Notes: generated by a model not told the origin, from the letters alone. Counted from the first letter of the stretch, positions 26,727 through 35,382 are shown. The stretch: 64,000 nucleotides of DNA from Calothrix sp. PCC 7103 (GCF_000331305.1 NZ_KB217478.1:1115366-1179365), one strand, 5' to 3'. Numbers and translations are program-made.

Positions 26727-27689
26727 TTACAATACATTCTTTGGTAAAATAGACTTAGGCAGCATCCCATGTACACCCTTTTGTGGACTATTGACCACTT
26801 GGCTAATGCGAAAATTTACAGCCAAACTACACAACACATAAGCATCTTCGGCTGATATACCAACAAAATGTTCTAGAAAATCAATCATACTTGAGACAGC
26901 ATTTTCCAAAGCTTCATCAAGGGTATTCCCAAAACCCATTGTTATAATATCAGTTGAGGTATCAGCAATTGGCGCCGATAAATGTAAATCTTTACGAACT
27001 TTTAGCTTAATAGTACCATTCATCGAAGTTTCAATCGCCGTGACATTAACTTCCCCATCACCTTGTGCAGAATGACCATCACCGATCGAGAATAAGGCAC
27101 CAGGTACAAACACAGGTAGAAATATACGGGCACCAGCTTGAAGTTCACGATTATCAATATTACCACCATAATATCCAGGTGGTATAGAAGAGCGGCGTTC
27201 ATCAGCCGTTGCCACACCCAAAATACCAAAAAAAGGCGCCAGAGGTATTTTAATACCCGACCCTTTAGGAAACTCAGCTACATTATTAACTAAATCCAAA
27301 TCAATAAACCGTAGCGCAGGTTGTGTAAACTTTTGTGGCAAGGCGCCCCATCCACTGCGAATAGCATTAAACCCAACAGGTAAACGTGGAGAAATAGATT
27401 GTAACTCCACTTCTAACACATCACCAGGTTCAGCATCCCTTACATAAATAGGCCCAGTAAGCAAATGTGGACCCTTCTCAACCTTACGGGATGGCGCCAA
27501 ATTTTGACAAATATCAACAAATTCTGGGGTCACAAACGCTGGTGGCGCCTTATCATACACATAAAACCCACTATAAGTTTCAACTTCCACAACATCACCC
27601 GAATCAACTTGCAGCGCAGGTGGCAGTAAATGCGAAAAACCACCTAGATGCACCGTTTCTTTTGTAGCCTTTAAAATATGACAGACCAT
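26727..27689 (-). CDS. Acetamidase/formamidase family amidohydrolase
   Basis: A 320-residue protein of the FmdA/AmdA family, which hydrolyses formamide or acetamide to ammonia and the acid. Visible family stretches are VEVETYSGFYVYDKAPPAF, LTGPIYVRDAEPGDVLEVEL, FFGILGVATADERRSSIPPG and FSIGDGHSAQGDGEVNVTAI. The ATG at 27689 gives the normal family N-terminus; 16 extra codons upstream are unlike it. In the neighbourhood of urease accessory genes it could feed ammonia metabolism. The TauE-type permease follows 33 bases later. Confidence 0.9.
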   Translation of the reverse strand: MVCHILKATKETVHLGGFSHLLPPALQVDSGDVVEVETYSGFYVYDKAPPAFVTPEFVDICQNLAPSRKVEKGPHLLTGPIYVRDAEPGDVLEVELQSISPRLPVGFNAIRSGWGALPQKFTQPALRFIDLDLVNNVAEFPKGSGIKIPLAPFFGILGVATADERRSSIPPGYYGGNIDNRELQAGARIFLPVFVPGALFSIGDGHSAQGDGEVNVTAIETSMNGTIKLKVRKDLHLSAPIADTSTDIITMGFGNTLDEALENAVSSMIDFLEHFVGISAEDAYVLCSLAVNFRISQVVNSPQKGVHGMLPKSILPKNVL

Positions 27690-27894
27690 TTGAGAATAAA
27701 TAATTTTGTATATATTCTGACATGTATAGGCGCCCAAAAAAATAATTTCCCCTCTTGTGGAGCAGTATCTTGGTTACTATTTAGGCGATATCACAGACAA
27801 AAAATATTATTACTGTGGTGAAAACCTTGAGGATATACGGGTAAAATTAAGAGACATAGGAATTGGTAGGCTTGAACCATATTGATTTTTGTAA

Positions 27895-28521
27895 TTAAGG
27901 CGCCTTTACAGCATGAAAGATAATTTTTTCTTCAGATTGACGAAATTCGATATTGAATTTATCAAATACGATTTCACGACCGAGTAATAGTTGGGCTGCA
28001 CCTACATCAGTTTGTAACCATGCAACAGGTGCAACAAATTGCTTCTCATTAATAGTCATTTCAATATCGCGCATAACATACTCCACGTTTCCACCAATAG
28101 TTTCTGCGATTAGTTTAGACTCAGAATCTGCCAAAGTATATCCTAACTCTTCGCCTATTTTAAAAGGTATTAAACTAAGTTCGGCGCCACTATCTACCAA
28201 CATAACAGTGTTCATTATTTTATTACCATGTTGGAGTCGTACTTCATAATTTGGCTCCCAGTCATGACGCACCAATGCACGAAAGCGAATTGGTAATATT
28301 TTAACTGAACCTGTAGAACGAGGAACAAAATAAACAACAAACTTTTGCCCTGAAGCTTCTGCTATGTCTAAAGCTTCGCGCAAATTTTCACTATGGGCAA
28401 TGATACCGTTAGCGTTATAAGCAATGTATTGATTTTTGTAGAAGTCTAGTAACATCCGTCGGTTCCTGTTTAACCATGTGAGTATTTTTTGAGTTTCTTC
28501 TTGCGAAGATGTTGTATCCAT
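27895..28521 (-). CDS. DUF5678 plus retropepsin-like aspartic protease fusion
   Basis: A 208-residue, two-part protein. Residues 8-65 (LTWLNRNRRMLLDFYKNQYI to VVYFVPR) look like the DUF5678 domain, which often occurs alone or with proteases. Residues about 90-200 form a single-lobe aspartic protease with the D-S-G motif in VMLVDSGAELSLIPF and a second hydrophobic-glycine strand in QLLLGREIVFDKF. Such half-proteases need to dimerise. The ATG at 28521 is preceded by GAGG about eight bases upstream, which excludes the 33 codons of open frame before it. Substrate unknown. Confidence 0.82.
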   Translation of the reverse strand: MDTTSSQEETQKILTWLNRNRRMLLDFYKNQYIAYNANGIIAHSENLREALDIAEASGQKFVVYFVPRSTGSVKILPIRFRALVRHDWEPNYEVRLQHGNKIMNTVMLVDSGAELSLIPFKIGEELGYTLADSESKLIAETIGGNVEYVMRDIEMTINEKQFVAPVAWLQTDVGAAQLLLGREIVFDKFNIEFRQSEEKIIFHAVKAP

Positions 28522-28730
28522 TACATATACCTCATCAAGTGCGTTTACATTGATTTCTGTATCTATTTTACTCTCTAAATACCCAAACAAAACCAATTGG
28601 TAACTAACTGCAAAGGACACTTCCGGAGCGTAGTTGTAAGAGGGAAGGGAGAAAGTATAAATTTTTAATGTCTGCTTTTATATAACCCAATATTGCGTTG
28701 CAAATAAACAATTGTAAGATGGATATAATA

Positions 28731-28782
28731 TGTTGGGTTGCGCCTACGGCGTACTACGTGAGCGTAAAGCCTCCACCCAACC
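28731..28782. repeat. GTTGGGTTGCGCC/CCACCCAACC inverted repeat
   Basis: GTTGGGTTGCGCCTACGGCG and, 23 bases on, CTCCACCCAACCT form an imperfect stem just after the ureG stop. The element type is common between genes of many bacteria. It may end the ure transcript, although no T-run follows. Confidence 0.5.
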
Positions 28783-28786
28783 TAGT

Positions 28787-29383
28787 TTAATCTACAACAT
28801 GTGATGAGACAAAGTTGATAACATTATGTAAACCATGTTGAGTTTTTAAGTTGGTAAAAATAAAAGGTTTATTACCGCGCATTTTTTGAGCATCACGTTC
28901 CATTATACTTAAATCGGCGCCAACATAAGGCGCCAAATCGATTTTATTAATTACCAATAAATCAGACTTAGTAATACCAGGGCCACCTTTACGGGGAATT
29001 TTATCACCAGCGGCAACGTCAATGACATAAATAGTTAAATCGACTAATTCGGGACTAAAGGTAGCTGCTAAATTATCTCCACCGCTTTCTAAAAAGACTA
29101 AATCTAAATTACCAAAGCGTGTTTCTAATTGTTCTATAGCTGCTAAATTCATCGAAGCATCTTCGCGAATAGCAGTATGAGGACATCCACCAGTTTCAAC
29201 ACCTAAAATACGGTCTTTTGCCAGTGCTTGCGAGCGAACCAAAAACTGCGCGTCTTCCTGGGTATATATATCGTTTGTGACTACAGCTAAATTATACTCG
29301 TCGCGCATTGCCTTACAAAGCGCATCTACTAACGCGGTTTTTCCTGAACCAACTGGCCCTGCAACCCCAACTCTAAAAGTCAT
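28787..29383 (-). CDS. ureG: Urease accessory GTPase UreG
   Basis: A 198-residue SIMIBI-class GTPase that powers nickel delivery to urease. Visible motifs are the P-loop [14 protein letters not shown] (residue 9 onward), the nickel-binding [11 protein letters not shown] (Cys-Pro-His), a Walker [15 protein letters not shown], and the [13 protein letters not shown] specificity motif. Length is normal. It is the last gene of a ureE-ureF-ureG set with a 12-base gap to ureF. The urease structural genes and ureD are not in the window. Confidence 0.97.
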   Translation of the reverse strand: MTFRVGVAGPVGSGKTALVDALCKAMRDEYNLAVVTNDIYTQEDAQFLVRSQALAKDRILGVETGGCPHTAIREDASMNLAAIEQLETRFGNLDLVFLESGGDNLAATFSPELVDLTIYVIDVAAGDKIPRKGGPGITKSDLLVINKIDLAPYVGADLSIMERDAQKMRGNKPFIFTNLKTQHGLHNVINFVSSHVVD

Positions 29384-29395
29384 AATTATAATAAT

Positions 29396-30082
29396 CTAAC
29401 TTCTAAATAATCTTGTATATAGTGTCTCATGCTGCATACTAGCTAGGGATACACCCCAACTGCAACAACTCAAGTCATCGTCTTCTAACTTTAATACTTC
29501 TTCAACCGCACTCGTTAAAAATGGTTGTAAATTTAATAATAGTTGCTGACCTGTAGTTTGTCCCAAAGGAATTAGTTTCACCCCAGCAGTTACCAAGTTA
29601 CTTACCCAGCTATGCAAATATCCAAGTAACGCTGCTTTCATATCAACATGCCAATATGCTGTCGCAATACCAAACGCTACCGCATAATTACACAGTGCGC
29701 CAACTTTCTCACTAATTATCTTAATATCCGGCTGAAGCTTTTCGAGTAATTGAATTAACGACCGTCCCATCTGCAAGCTACTATTGCGTAACTCCTCAGT
29801 TTCTCGTACTGCTGTTAACCACATATTCCAGTGTGTCAGTGCTGCAAAGTCCTGATTTTGCAATGCTTGATATACACGTACTATTACTGCTGCTTCTAAA
29901 CGAATGGCGCCATACTTTAATTCAGAAGTTAGCCAGTGCATGAGAGTATCATGAGATAAAATCACACCATGTTCTACCAAGGTCTCCAAACCTTCCGAAT
30001 AACTATATGCACCAACAGGTAAAGCAGGACTAGCAAGCTGTAACAGCCAAAGAAGATTATTATTCGTGATGATGGTGTCCAT
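29396..30082 (-). CDS. ureF: Urease accessory protein UreF
   Basis: A 228-residue all-helical protein that acts with UreD and UreG in assembly of the urease nickel centre, as a gate or GTPase regulator. The family signature [20 protein letters not shown] is intact (about residues 18-37), as is the [13 protein letters not shown] segment. I take the ATG at 30082; a GTG two codons earlier is possible. The start lies inside the ureE coding region, a 23-base overlap, consistent with translational coupling. Confidence 0.96.
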   Translation of the reverse strand: MDTIITNNNLLWLLQLASPALPVGAYSYSEGLETLVEHGVILSHDTLMHWLTSELKYGAIRLEAAVIVRVYQALQNQDFAALTHWNMWLTAVRETEELRNSSLQMGRSLIQLLEKLQPDIKIISEKVGALCNYAVAFGIATAYWHVDMKAALLGYLHSWVSNLVTAGVKLIPLGQTTGQQLLLNLQPFLTSAVEEVLKLEDDDLSCCSWGVSLASMQHETLYTRLFRS

Positions 30083-30503
30083 AAGCACCAGTTTCTGGAT
30101 AAAATGTTGAGATTTCAGATTTTACGTGTAATCCCAACTGTTCAAGCATTGATTGTAAAACACTATCAGGCGCCAATCGTAAATACTGAGGTGTAATTTC
30201 AATGTGTACATGACGATTACCTAAATGATAAGCCGCGCGGAGTAAATCTATCTCATGATGCGCCGTAACAGTAATAACAGCTTCAGGTTTCGCAACAATT
30301 CTTACTCTGATTTCCGAAGTTTCATCAAGTAAAATATCACCATCTTGTAACACAGTCCCACGCGGTAAACGTAAAAACACAGTCTTACCGTCTTCCGTCT
30401 CAAAACGGTGACGACTACGAGTACGTTCTTCTGCTGTCAACGCTAGTGTTAGAATTACTACCACATCTGGGTTCGGTGGTTGGCGCTGGGTAACTGTTAA
30501 CAT
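30060..30503 (-). CDS. ureE: Urease accessory metallochaperone UreE
   Basis: A 147-residue nickel chaperone with the N-terminal peptide-binding domain (about 1-75) and the C-terminal metal-binding domain (about 76-140, including [15 protein letters not shown]). It ends with a short His tail, YGHHHHE, which would add nickel affinity. It starts 24 bases from the divergent DUF3598 gene, so the two promoters must lie in or near that small gap or inside the genes. It heads the ureEFG unit. Confidence 0.95.
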   Translation of the reverse strand: MLTVTQRQPPNPDVVVILTLALTAEERTRSRHRFETEDGKTVFLRLPRGTVLQDGDILLDETSEIRVRIVAKPEAVITVTAHHEIDLLRAAYHLGNRHVHIEITPQYLRLAPDSVLQSMLEQLGLHVKSEISTFYPETGAYGHHHHE

Positions 30504-30527
30504 TTTTACATATTTCGAGGTTTAAAC

Positions 30528-31316
30528 ATGATTATTACAGATTTACAAGAGAAAAACTGGAATAATTTCTTTGCACACCATTTGCAAGACTGGCAAGGTG
30601 TTTGCACAAAGTATTCACCCCAAGGCGAAATGTTTGAATATTTTGAAAGCTTGAGAAGTTTTCGTGGCAACCAAGAGCAAACTCAGGTAATTCAAAACAA
30701 CGAATATAAATACCCTGACGGTAAAATAGTTGAGAAAACATGGCAAATTAACAAAGAATCGAATAACTTAGCTGATGGTTTATGTCATGTAGCAATACCT
30801 AAGATGCGGACTCTGTTTTTTGAGCAAGGCGCCGCCGTATGGTTTAATAAAAAATTTGAAGTAGGGGTTAATTTCGCGGTTGAATTATTGTTGAAAGTAG
30901 AAAATGGCCGTAATAGTGTAACAACACACTATGATGGTGAAGGCAATTTAATTAGGACAGTCTGTATTCGCGAAGACATTAATGGTTCGCAGATTCAACA
31001 ATGGACAAATGAAATGAATTTGTGCCCAGCAAGGGATTTTAGAGGCAATTGGCAAGGCACTTCAATAACAATGTCACCATATTTACAGATTTTTGATTCA
31101 GTAAAAACGCAGTTGCATTTTCCTATCGAAGGTAATAAAAACTTCTTTTTCCCTAGCGGAATTTCAGTAAGCTGTCCTAGTCGAATAACTCCTAAAAACA
31201 AGTTTACTATCGTTGCCAATTGTTTTATGACAGCATCGCATCTACAACAGCTTGTTGTTAACTATGATGATAGCGGCGCCTTCTCTGACATGAAACTGGA
31301 ATTCTTCTCACTTTGA
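30528..31316 (+). CDS. DUF3598 family protein (calycin-like)
   Basis: A 262-residue protein of the cyanobacteria-rich DUF3598 family. It has the typical opening NWNNFFAHHLQDWQGVCTKY and FEYFESLRSFRG (to about residue 48), followed by a beta-rich half with ACLHVAI-like strands and the late FPSGISVSCPS segment. The fold is thought to be a lipocalin-like barrel, related to proteins that handle bilins or other small ligands; no activity is established. It is divergent from ureE with only 24 bases between them. Confidence 0.85.
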   Translation: MIITDLQEKNWNNFFAHHLQDWQGVCTKYSPQGEMFEYFESLRSFRGNQEQTQVIQNNEYKYPDGKIVEKTWQINKESNNLADGLCHVAIPKMRTLFFEQGAAVWFNKKFEVGVNFAVELLLKVENGRNSVTTHYDGEGNLIRTVCIREDINGSQIQQWTNEMNLCPARDFRGNWQGTSITMSPYLQIFDSVKTQLHFPIEGNKNFFFPSGISVSCPSRITPKNKFTIVANCFMTASHLQQLVVNYDDSGAFSDMKLEFFSL

Positions 31317-31420
31317 AAACTTTTTCTCTATGTCCTCTGTGTCTCCGTGGTAAAAAATAAAGACATAAAGAGCGCAGAGGAAAATTTGTCAATAAAACTT
31401 AATAAAAAGTTGCGAAATAA
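31317..31420 (+). repeat. CTCTGTGTCTCCGTGGTAAAAA dispersed repeat
   Basis: The sequence after the DUF3598 stop reads CTCTATGTCCTCTGTGTCTC and CGTGGTAAAAAATAAAG. It continues into AAGAGCGCAGAGGAAAA, an inverted partner arm. It belongs to the same family as 14780, 22177 and 37755. Confidence 0.6.
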
Positions 31421-31475
31421 TGCTGCTTATTAGTGTAGATGAGCTTATCTTTGAAGCAGTAATAGTAATATTTAT

Positions 31476-32573
31476 ATGATTTCAACACAAACAAAAATTG
31501 GAATAGTTGGTGGTGGTACAACTGGTTTGTATCTGACCATATTACTTAAAAGCCGTGGTTTTGACGTTTGCTTATTTGAACGGGCGCCGAAACCAAGAGT
31601 AGATGGATGTGGTATTTTGATGATTGCTAGTGGACTGCAAGCTGTGTCAATATATGACAGAGAACTCAGCAATGAAATTATTCAAGCAGGAATAAAAGTT
31701 AGTACATACGAATTTCGTAACCTCAAAGGTGAACTAGCATTTTCTAACTCAGCAGCAGAAACAGAAGCAGAAAATGGTTTTCCTGCTGTAGTTGTGCATC
31801 GAGAAGATATCGCGACAGCATTACTGCGACGGGTAAATTCTGAAAACTTATACTTTGACCATAGTTTAGAATCTGTAGAGTCTAATAATGGTAAAGTAAC
31901 AGCAAAATTTTGTAACGGTCAAACTTGGGAAGGAGACTTATTAATTGGTACAGATGGATTAAATTCCAAAGTGCGGAGTTTTGTTGAACCAGACATTCAA
32001 CCATCTTACCTTGGAGATGTTGTATGGCGAGGAATTGCGCCGAATAATCATATTTTCTCAGAAGGAGACTTTATAGTATTTATGCGCGCATGTGGTGTTT
32101 ATGCGAACGCATTTAATATCGGTCAAAACCGTTGCCACTGGGGATTTTTCACCGAATGCGAACAACCAGAAGATGAAAGAGGACTACATGCTCCAAAAAA
32201 TCCTCAAATGCCACCTGAAGAGTTAGCAAAACTCCCCGACACCATCCGTCAAACCATTGAAATGACACCGCAAGAAAACATAGTTTGTCGCTACTCCTAT
32301 GACATCAACCCCATGCAACACATAGTTGCTGACCGAGTAATAATATTAGGAGACGCAGCACACGCAAAAAGTCCATCCAGAGCGCAAGGAATGAGTAGTG
32401 GACTAGAAGATGCTGTAATATTTACAAACTACCTAACATCATCAACAACGATTGACGAAGCACTAGCAACATTTGAACAAGAGCGTCTGCCAATCATACA
32501 TGAATTGCAGCGAACCAGCCGAGAAAAGAGCCAAAAAACAGGACGTACCAAAAAACTTCAAACAGTCCAATAA
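31476..32573 (+). CDS. FAD-dependent aromatic-ring-type monooxygenase
   Basis: A 365-residue flavoprotein of the PHBH/UbiH-like class A monooxygenases. The dinucleotide-binding GIVGGGTTGLYLTILLKSRG lies at residues 9-28, the conserved VVVHREDIATALL at about 108 supplies the FAD-contact Arg, TDGLNSKVRSF is the DG motif, and VIILGDAAHAKSPSRAQGMS (about 285) is the GD motif. Substrates of this family include phenols, tetracycline-like compounds and carotenoid-type molecules; none can be chosen here. It stands alone between repeats. Confidence 0.9.
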   Translation: MISTQTKIGIVGGGTTGLYLTILLKSRGFDVCLFERAPKPRVDGCGILMIASGLQAVSIYDRELSNEIIQAGIKVSTYEFRNLKGELAFSNSAAETEAENGFPAVVVHREDIATALLRRVNSENLYFDHSLESVESNNGKVTAKFCNGQTWEGDLLIGTDGLNSKVRSFVEPDIQPSYLGDVVWRGIAPNNHIFSEGDFIVFMRACGVYANAFNIGQNRCHWGFFTECEQPEDERGLHAPKNPQMPPEELAKLPDTIRQTIEMTPQENIVCRYSYDINPMQHIVADRVIILGDAAHAKSPSRAQGMSSGLEDAVIFTNYLTSSTTIDEALATFEQERLPIIHELQRTSREKSQKTGRTKKLQTVQ

Positions 32574-32906
32574 CACATACCTGTCATGTTGAGCGTAGCG
32601 AAACATCTTTGTACAACTTGATAATATATGAGATGCTTCACTACGGTGACTCATGACAGTTGAAGGTTTAAGAGGATGTTTGAAAAGTCAGATAAGGTAT
32701 AAATTGTCATTCTGAGTGGAGTGCAACGGAACGAAGAATCTAGGGTTTCAAACTATATACTGAGATGCTACCCTTCGGGAAAACTGCGTTAACGTGCCTC
32801 AGCATGACATTGACAGACACTTTTCAAACAACCTCTAAGGGTGATATTCAAAATATATTCGCTTACTGGCGCCTAACAATCATACTCAAAACAGACTTTG
32901 ATAAAG
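32574..32906. repeat. Repeat-filled intergenic region
   Basis: This 333-base stretch contains two dispersed inverted repeats. One runs from CTGTCATGTTGAGCGTAGCG (32580) to GGTGACTCATGACAG (about 32661). The other runs from TTGTCATTCTGAGTGGAGTG (32702) to CCTCAGCATGACATTG (about 32813). Both have GTCAT-type ends and GAAGCATCT/AGATGCTTC-like cores, the same family as at 17468 and 23058. No gene is visible. Confidence 0.75.
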
Positions 32907-33196
32907 CTAGCTATCATACCAACCATCACTTAAATCTTTCCACGTTGGGTTTCTCGACTCAATTAAGGCAATCTTTTTTCGCGTAACCAACGTTTTATTT
33001 GTTTTTCCCGCGCGATAGCATCTGTGACATCTGTAGTCTCTTCAAAATAAACAAGCTTGGTAATATTATATTTTTGAGTAAAACCTGGAATTAGTTTTTG
33101 CTTATGCTCATAAACACGGCGATTTAAATCGTTGGTAACGCCTGTATACAATGTTTTGGAGTAGTTTGTCATTATATAGACATAATAATTTTTCAT
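32907..33196 (-). pseudogene. GIY-YIG endonuclease-like gene with frameshift
   Basis: The frame from the ATG at 33196 encodes a UPF0213-type GIY-YIG domain: MKNYYVYIMTNYSKTLYTG, TNDLNRRVYEH and AREKQIKRWLREKR. It then stops prematurely at 32963 (LP-stop). In another frame the missing family C-terminus is present: KIALIESRNPTWKDLSDG, ending at a TAG at 32907. The break lies in a run of six A (GAAAAAAGATT); one extra A would restore a protein of about 96 residues. Either a recent mutation, a sequencing slip or programmed slippage explains this. These nucleases are small and usually single-copy, with no known host role. Confidence 0.85.
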
Positions 33197-33380
33197 TTTT
33201 AAAATATCTTGTCTGTGTATAAGCTTCTTAATCAAGCATAATTTTAGACAAGTATTAATGTCTTCTGTAGAAATCAGCAAGTAATAATACGTTTTTTAAG
33301 TTTGTGTAAAATATTTTAATGTCATGCTGAACGTAGTGAAGCATCTGATTGTATGAAATGTAAATTGCGTTCTGCGGGAA
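33197..33380. repeat. Intergenic region with one GTCATGCTGAACG repeat arm
   Basis: Upstream of the GIY-YIG gene start, the sequence has a single arm TGTCATGCTGAACGTAGTGA and GCATCTGATT (about 33320-33350), the same family as at 23058. It leads into the 60-base tandem array that follows. Confidence 0.6.
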
Positions 33381-33632
33381 TTTGGGATTTTTAGTTGTGG
33401 TTATAGATTTTAAGGTACTTCACTTCGTTCAGTATGACAGTTTGGAAATTTTTGGTTGTATTTGTAGATTTGAGATACTTCACTTCGTTCAGTATGACAG
33501 TTTGGGGATTTTTGGTTGTATTTGTAGATTTGAGATACTTCACTTCGTTCAGTATGACAGTTTGGGGATTTTTGGTTGTATTTGTAGATTTGAGATACTT
33601 CACTTCGTTCAGTATGACAGTTTGGGGATTTT
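33381..33632. repeat. Tandem array of a 60-base repeat
   Basis: A unit of exactly 60 bases, including GAGATACTTCACTTCGTTCA then GTATGACAGTTTGGGGATTT, is repeated about four times. The unit starting at 33481 and the one starting at 33541 are identical; the one at 33421 differs by two bases (TTTGGAAATT). The first copy (33381-33420) is diverged, and the last ends at about 33632. Each unit contains a TTCGTTCAGTATGACAG arm, so the array probably grew from one arm of the GTCATGCTGAACG dispersed repeat. The frame stays open in several phases because 60 is a multiple of three; these are not genes. Confidence 0.92.
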
Positions 33633-34169
33633 GTATTCGAGTAGATGCAGGGTGTTCCCGCTTAGGCTTTGTTTGTCATATTCCTTTACAATTATTCCAC
33701 CCAAGTGTTCGGGAATTCTGCGACTTGGGTAATTATCTTTATCTACAGGATAAATAAGGTAGCCACAATCAAGGTTTTCTTCTGCCCATTCTTTAAGAGC
33801 GCGAATTGTTTCAATTCCGTAACAATTGCCGTGTGCGGATTTTTTTAGCCAGATTCCAAGTTCTGGATGTAAGTCGGGGTGTGAAGAAGGCGCCTTCGCG
33901 TTAAGATTATGAATTACAGTACAACGTAGTAACTATTGTGTATCTTTTTTTATAATTACGAGTTGGAGATTAAACCCTTCAGTTAAACCAATTATAGATT
34001 CATTAATAAACGATTCTGTGTCAAATATGTCAATTGCGGGTCGAGGAGTCATATAAATAGGTATTTCATTTGTAAATTCTTCAAAAATCTGCCTCTTATA
34101 CTGCATAGCTATTGGTTTGAGCAAAAGTCGATTTGTAACGATTTCTGTTTTTAATAAAATCATACGCAA
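33609..34169 (-). pseudogene. GNAT acetyltransferase gene with internal TAG stop
   Basis: The N-terminal 78 codons from 34169 (MILLKTEIVTNRLLLKPIAM onward, Acetyltransf_3-like) run to a TAG at 33933-33935. The same frame then continues without another stop for 107 codons with clear GNAT content: LHPELGIWLKKSAHGNCYG (acetyl-CoA site region), IETIRALKEWAEENLDCGYL and VDKDNYPSRRIPEHLGG. It ends in a TGA at 33609, inside the last unit of the 60-base array, so the repeat supplies the final residues. A single nonsense mutation, at a position often Glu in relatives, has broken an otherwise intact RimJ-like acetyltransferase. Confidence 0.88.
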
Positions 34170-34297
34170 TTTAACATAGATTTATTGTAATTATTTAAAC
34201 CTATTTTTCTTCATGGATAATACTGATAAAAATTATCAATAGTTTTTTAAACATAAGTGTACCTAGTATGACACCTAACAAAATCTCATAAAAAAGT

Positions 34298-34321
34298 CAT
34301 CCTCTCTTTAGGATGATTTTT
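34298..34321 (+). terminator. Terminator-like hairpin
   Basis: TCATCCT-CTCTT-TAGGATGA forms a seven-pair stem followed by TTTTT on the plus strand, with an A-run before it, so it could work in both directions. No plus-strand gene ends just upstream and the nearest plus gene starts at 34452, so its target transcript is unclear. Confidence 0.5.
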
Positions 34322-34451
34322 GAAAATTGCGTTATGATTTATTTGAAGTTTTGTTAAGATACCCCTAAGAGCAAATTTTTAACGGAATTGAATGCTCTGG
34401 GTGTGGAGGAATAAATACTACCAGTTCACTTACACAATTGAGGATAAAACA

Positions 34452-34589
34452 ATGGACAGCTATATTTTCTTCGATGATGCCCTCCGGATTCTTGTCAATG
34501 CTTTTTTGGCTTCTGCGATACTACTTGTGGCAGCTTCTGGTATCGGTTTAGCAGTAATCGAATCAATAGAGAAAGCAAGCGACCGCTAA
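34452..34589 (+). CDS. 45-residue single-helix membrane protein
   Basis: A small ORF starting with the ATG at 34452, preceded by GAGGATAAAACA, in which the AGGA ribosome-binding site lies about eight bases upstream. The product has an N-terminal SYIFFDDALRILVNAF, a single membrane helix (about residues 15-37, including ASAILLVAASGIGLAVI) and a charged end ESIEKASDR. Size and layout recall the small subunits of photosynthetic or NDH complexes, but I do not recognise a family. The frame is open further upstream to 34392, but that part lacks a ribosome-binding site. Confidence 0.6.
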   Translation: MDSYIFFDDALRILVNAFLASAILLVAASGIGLAVIESIEKASDR

Positions 34590-34836
34590 GTAATTACAGC
34601 AGATTCAAAAAAAAGGGCACTCTCATCCCCAACTTTAATTGACTCTATACTTAACAAAACTACATAAGTACAAAAGTACGTAAATTTTTGTATCATAATT
34701 GTTGCTTGCCTAGTGTTTATCTAGCTGTGGTGCTGGGAATACTAGCTGTGAAAGTCAGATAAAGCAGGTGGTCTTGGTAAAACCTTCTGGGTAAACAAGC
34801 AATGCTATCTCGACGTGTTACACGGAGCAAGCAACG
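34590..34836. other. Intergenic region, no recognised feature
   Basis: About 250 bases between the small membrane protein gene and a decayed TerB-like copy. The region must contain the former promoter of the decayed gene. I see no repeat or ORF of note. Confidence 0.45.
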
Positions 34837-35225
34837 ATGGGCTATTTGATAAGATATTTTTCGGTGGCGTTCAAACTAAAGTTACAGAAGCACTTAGTCA
34901 GATGAAGCGCGTGTCTCAACGCTAGCGCTATCTAGAATGAAGCTCTCAACAAAGTTTTCCCAATGACGTCATACATAGGATGTTTGATAAACTCCTGGAA
35001 TGCTTCGACGCGATGAAGTTGCCGCATTAATCAATGCAGCCAAAAATTCTTTACCATACTCTTCAAGAAACAGCATTTGCTGTAGCTGCCGATTTGGTGT
35101 AATCAGACGGTTATGTTACAGAAACTGAACAAAGCTTTTTAGATGATTTATATCAAAGCCTGAATATATCAGACAAAACCGCTACACGAATTGTAAAAGT
35201 CATGATAATCAAGAATCGGGGTTAA
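34837..35225 (+). pseudogene. Decayed TerB-like gene copy
   Basis: The start MGLFDKIFFGG (34837) and the end QSFLDDLYQSLNISDKTATR..VMIIKNRG (to 35225) match the intact TerB-like gene 160 bases downstream (MGLFDKVLGNN and EFLDDLYQALSLDSEVATQ..VMLIKNRG). Between them there are several frameshifts and stops, including a TAA after AFAVAADLV where the intact copy reads ILADG. It is a duplicated copy in decay; its central third is barely recognisable. Confidence 0.85.
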
Positions 35226-35382
35226 TAATTTACCATACTTAACTGATGGTGTTAGTTTTTACTGAATACAGGGAATACTGAGATTACCAGAAAAAAGACA
35301 TTGCACAAGTTACGACGCTTACCAGCCATATAACAAGTGTAATGTCATCTTGAAATATTTCCAAGAAAAGGATAACACTAAA
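35226..35382. promoter_or_regulatory. Upstream region of the TerB-like gene
   Basis: A 157-base gap after the decayed copy that must contain the promoter of the intact gene. AAAAGGATAACACTAAA precedes the ATG, with the AGGA about ten bases upstream. I could not define promoter boxes. Confidence 0.4.

Noticed and set aside
33381-33632. Possible CRISPR array
   Set aside because: The units are direct tandem copies without unique spacers, the repeat equals the whole period, and no cas gene is near.
33382-33757. Open reading frames of 70 to 116 codons with internally repeated peptides on both strands
   Set aside because: They are by-products of the 60-base tandem array (60 is a multiple of three, so frames stay open). 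They have no ribosome-binding sites and their peptides repeat exactly.
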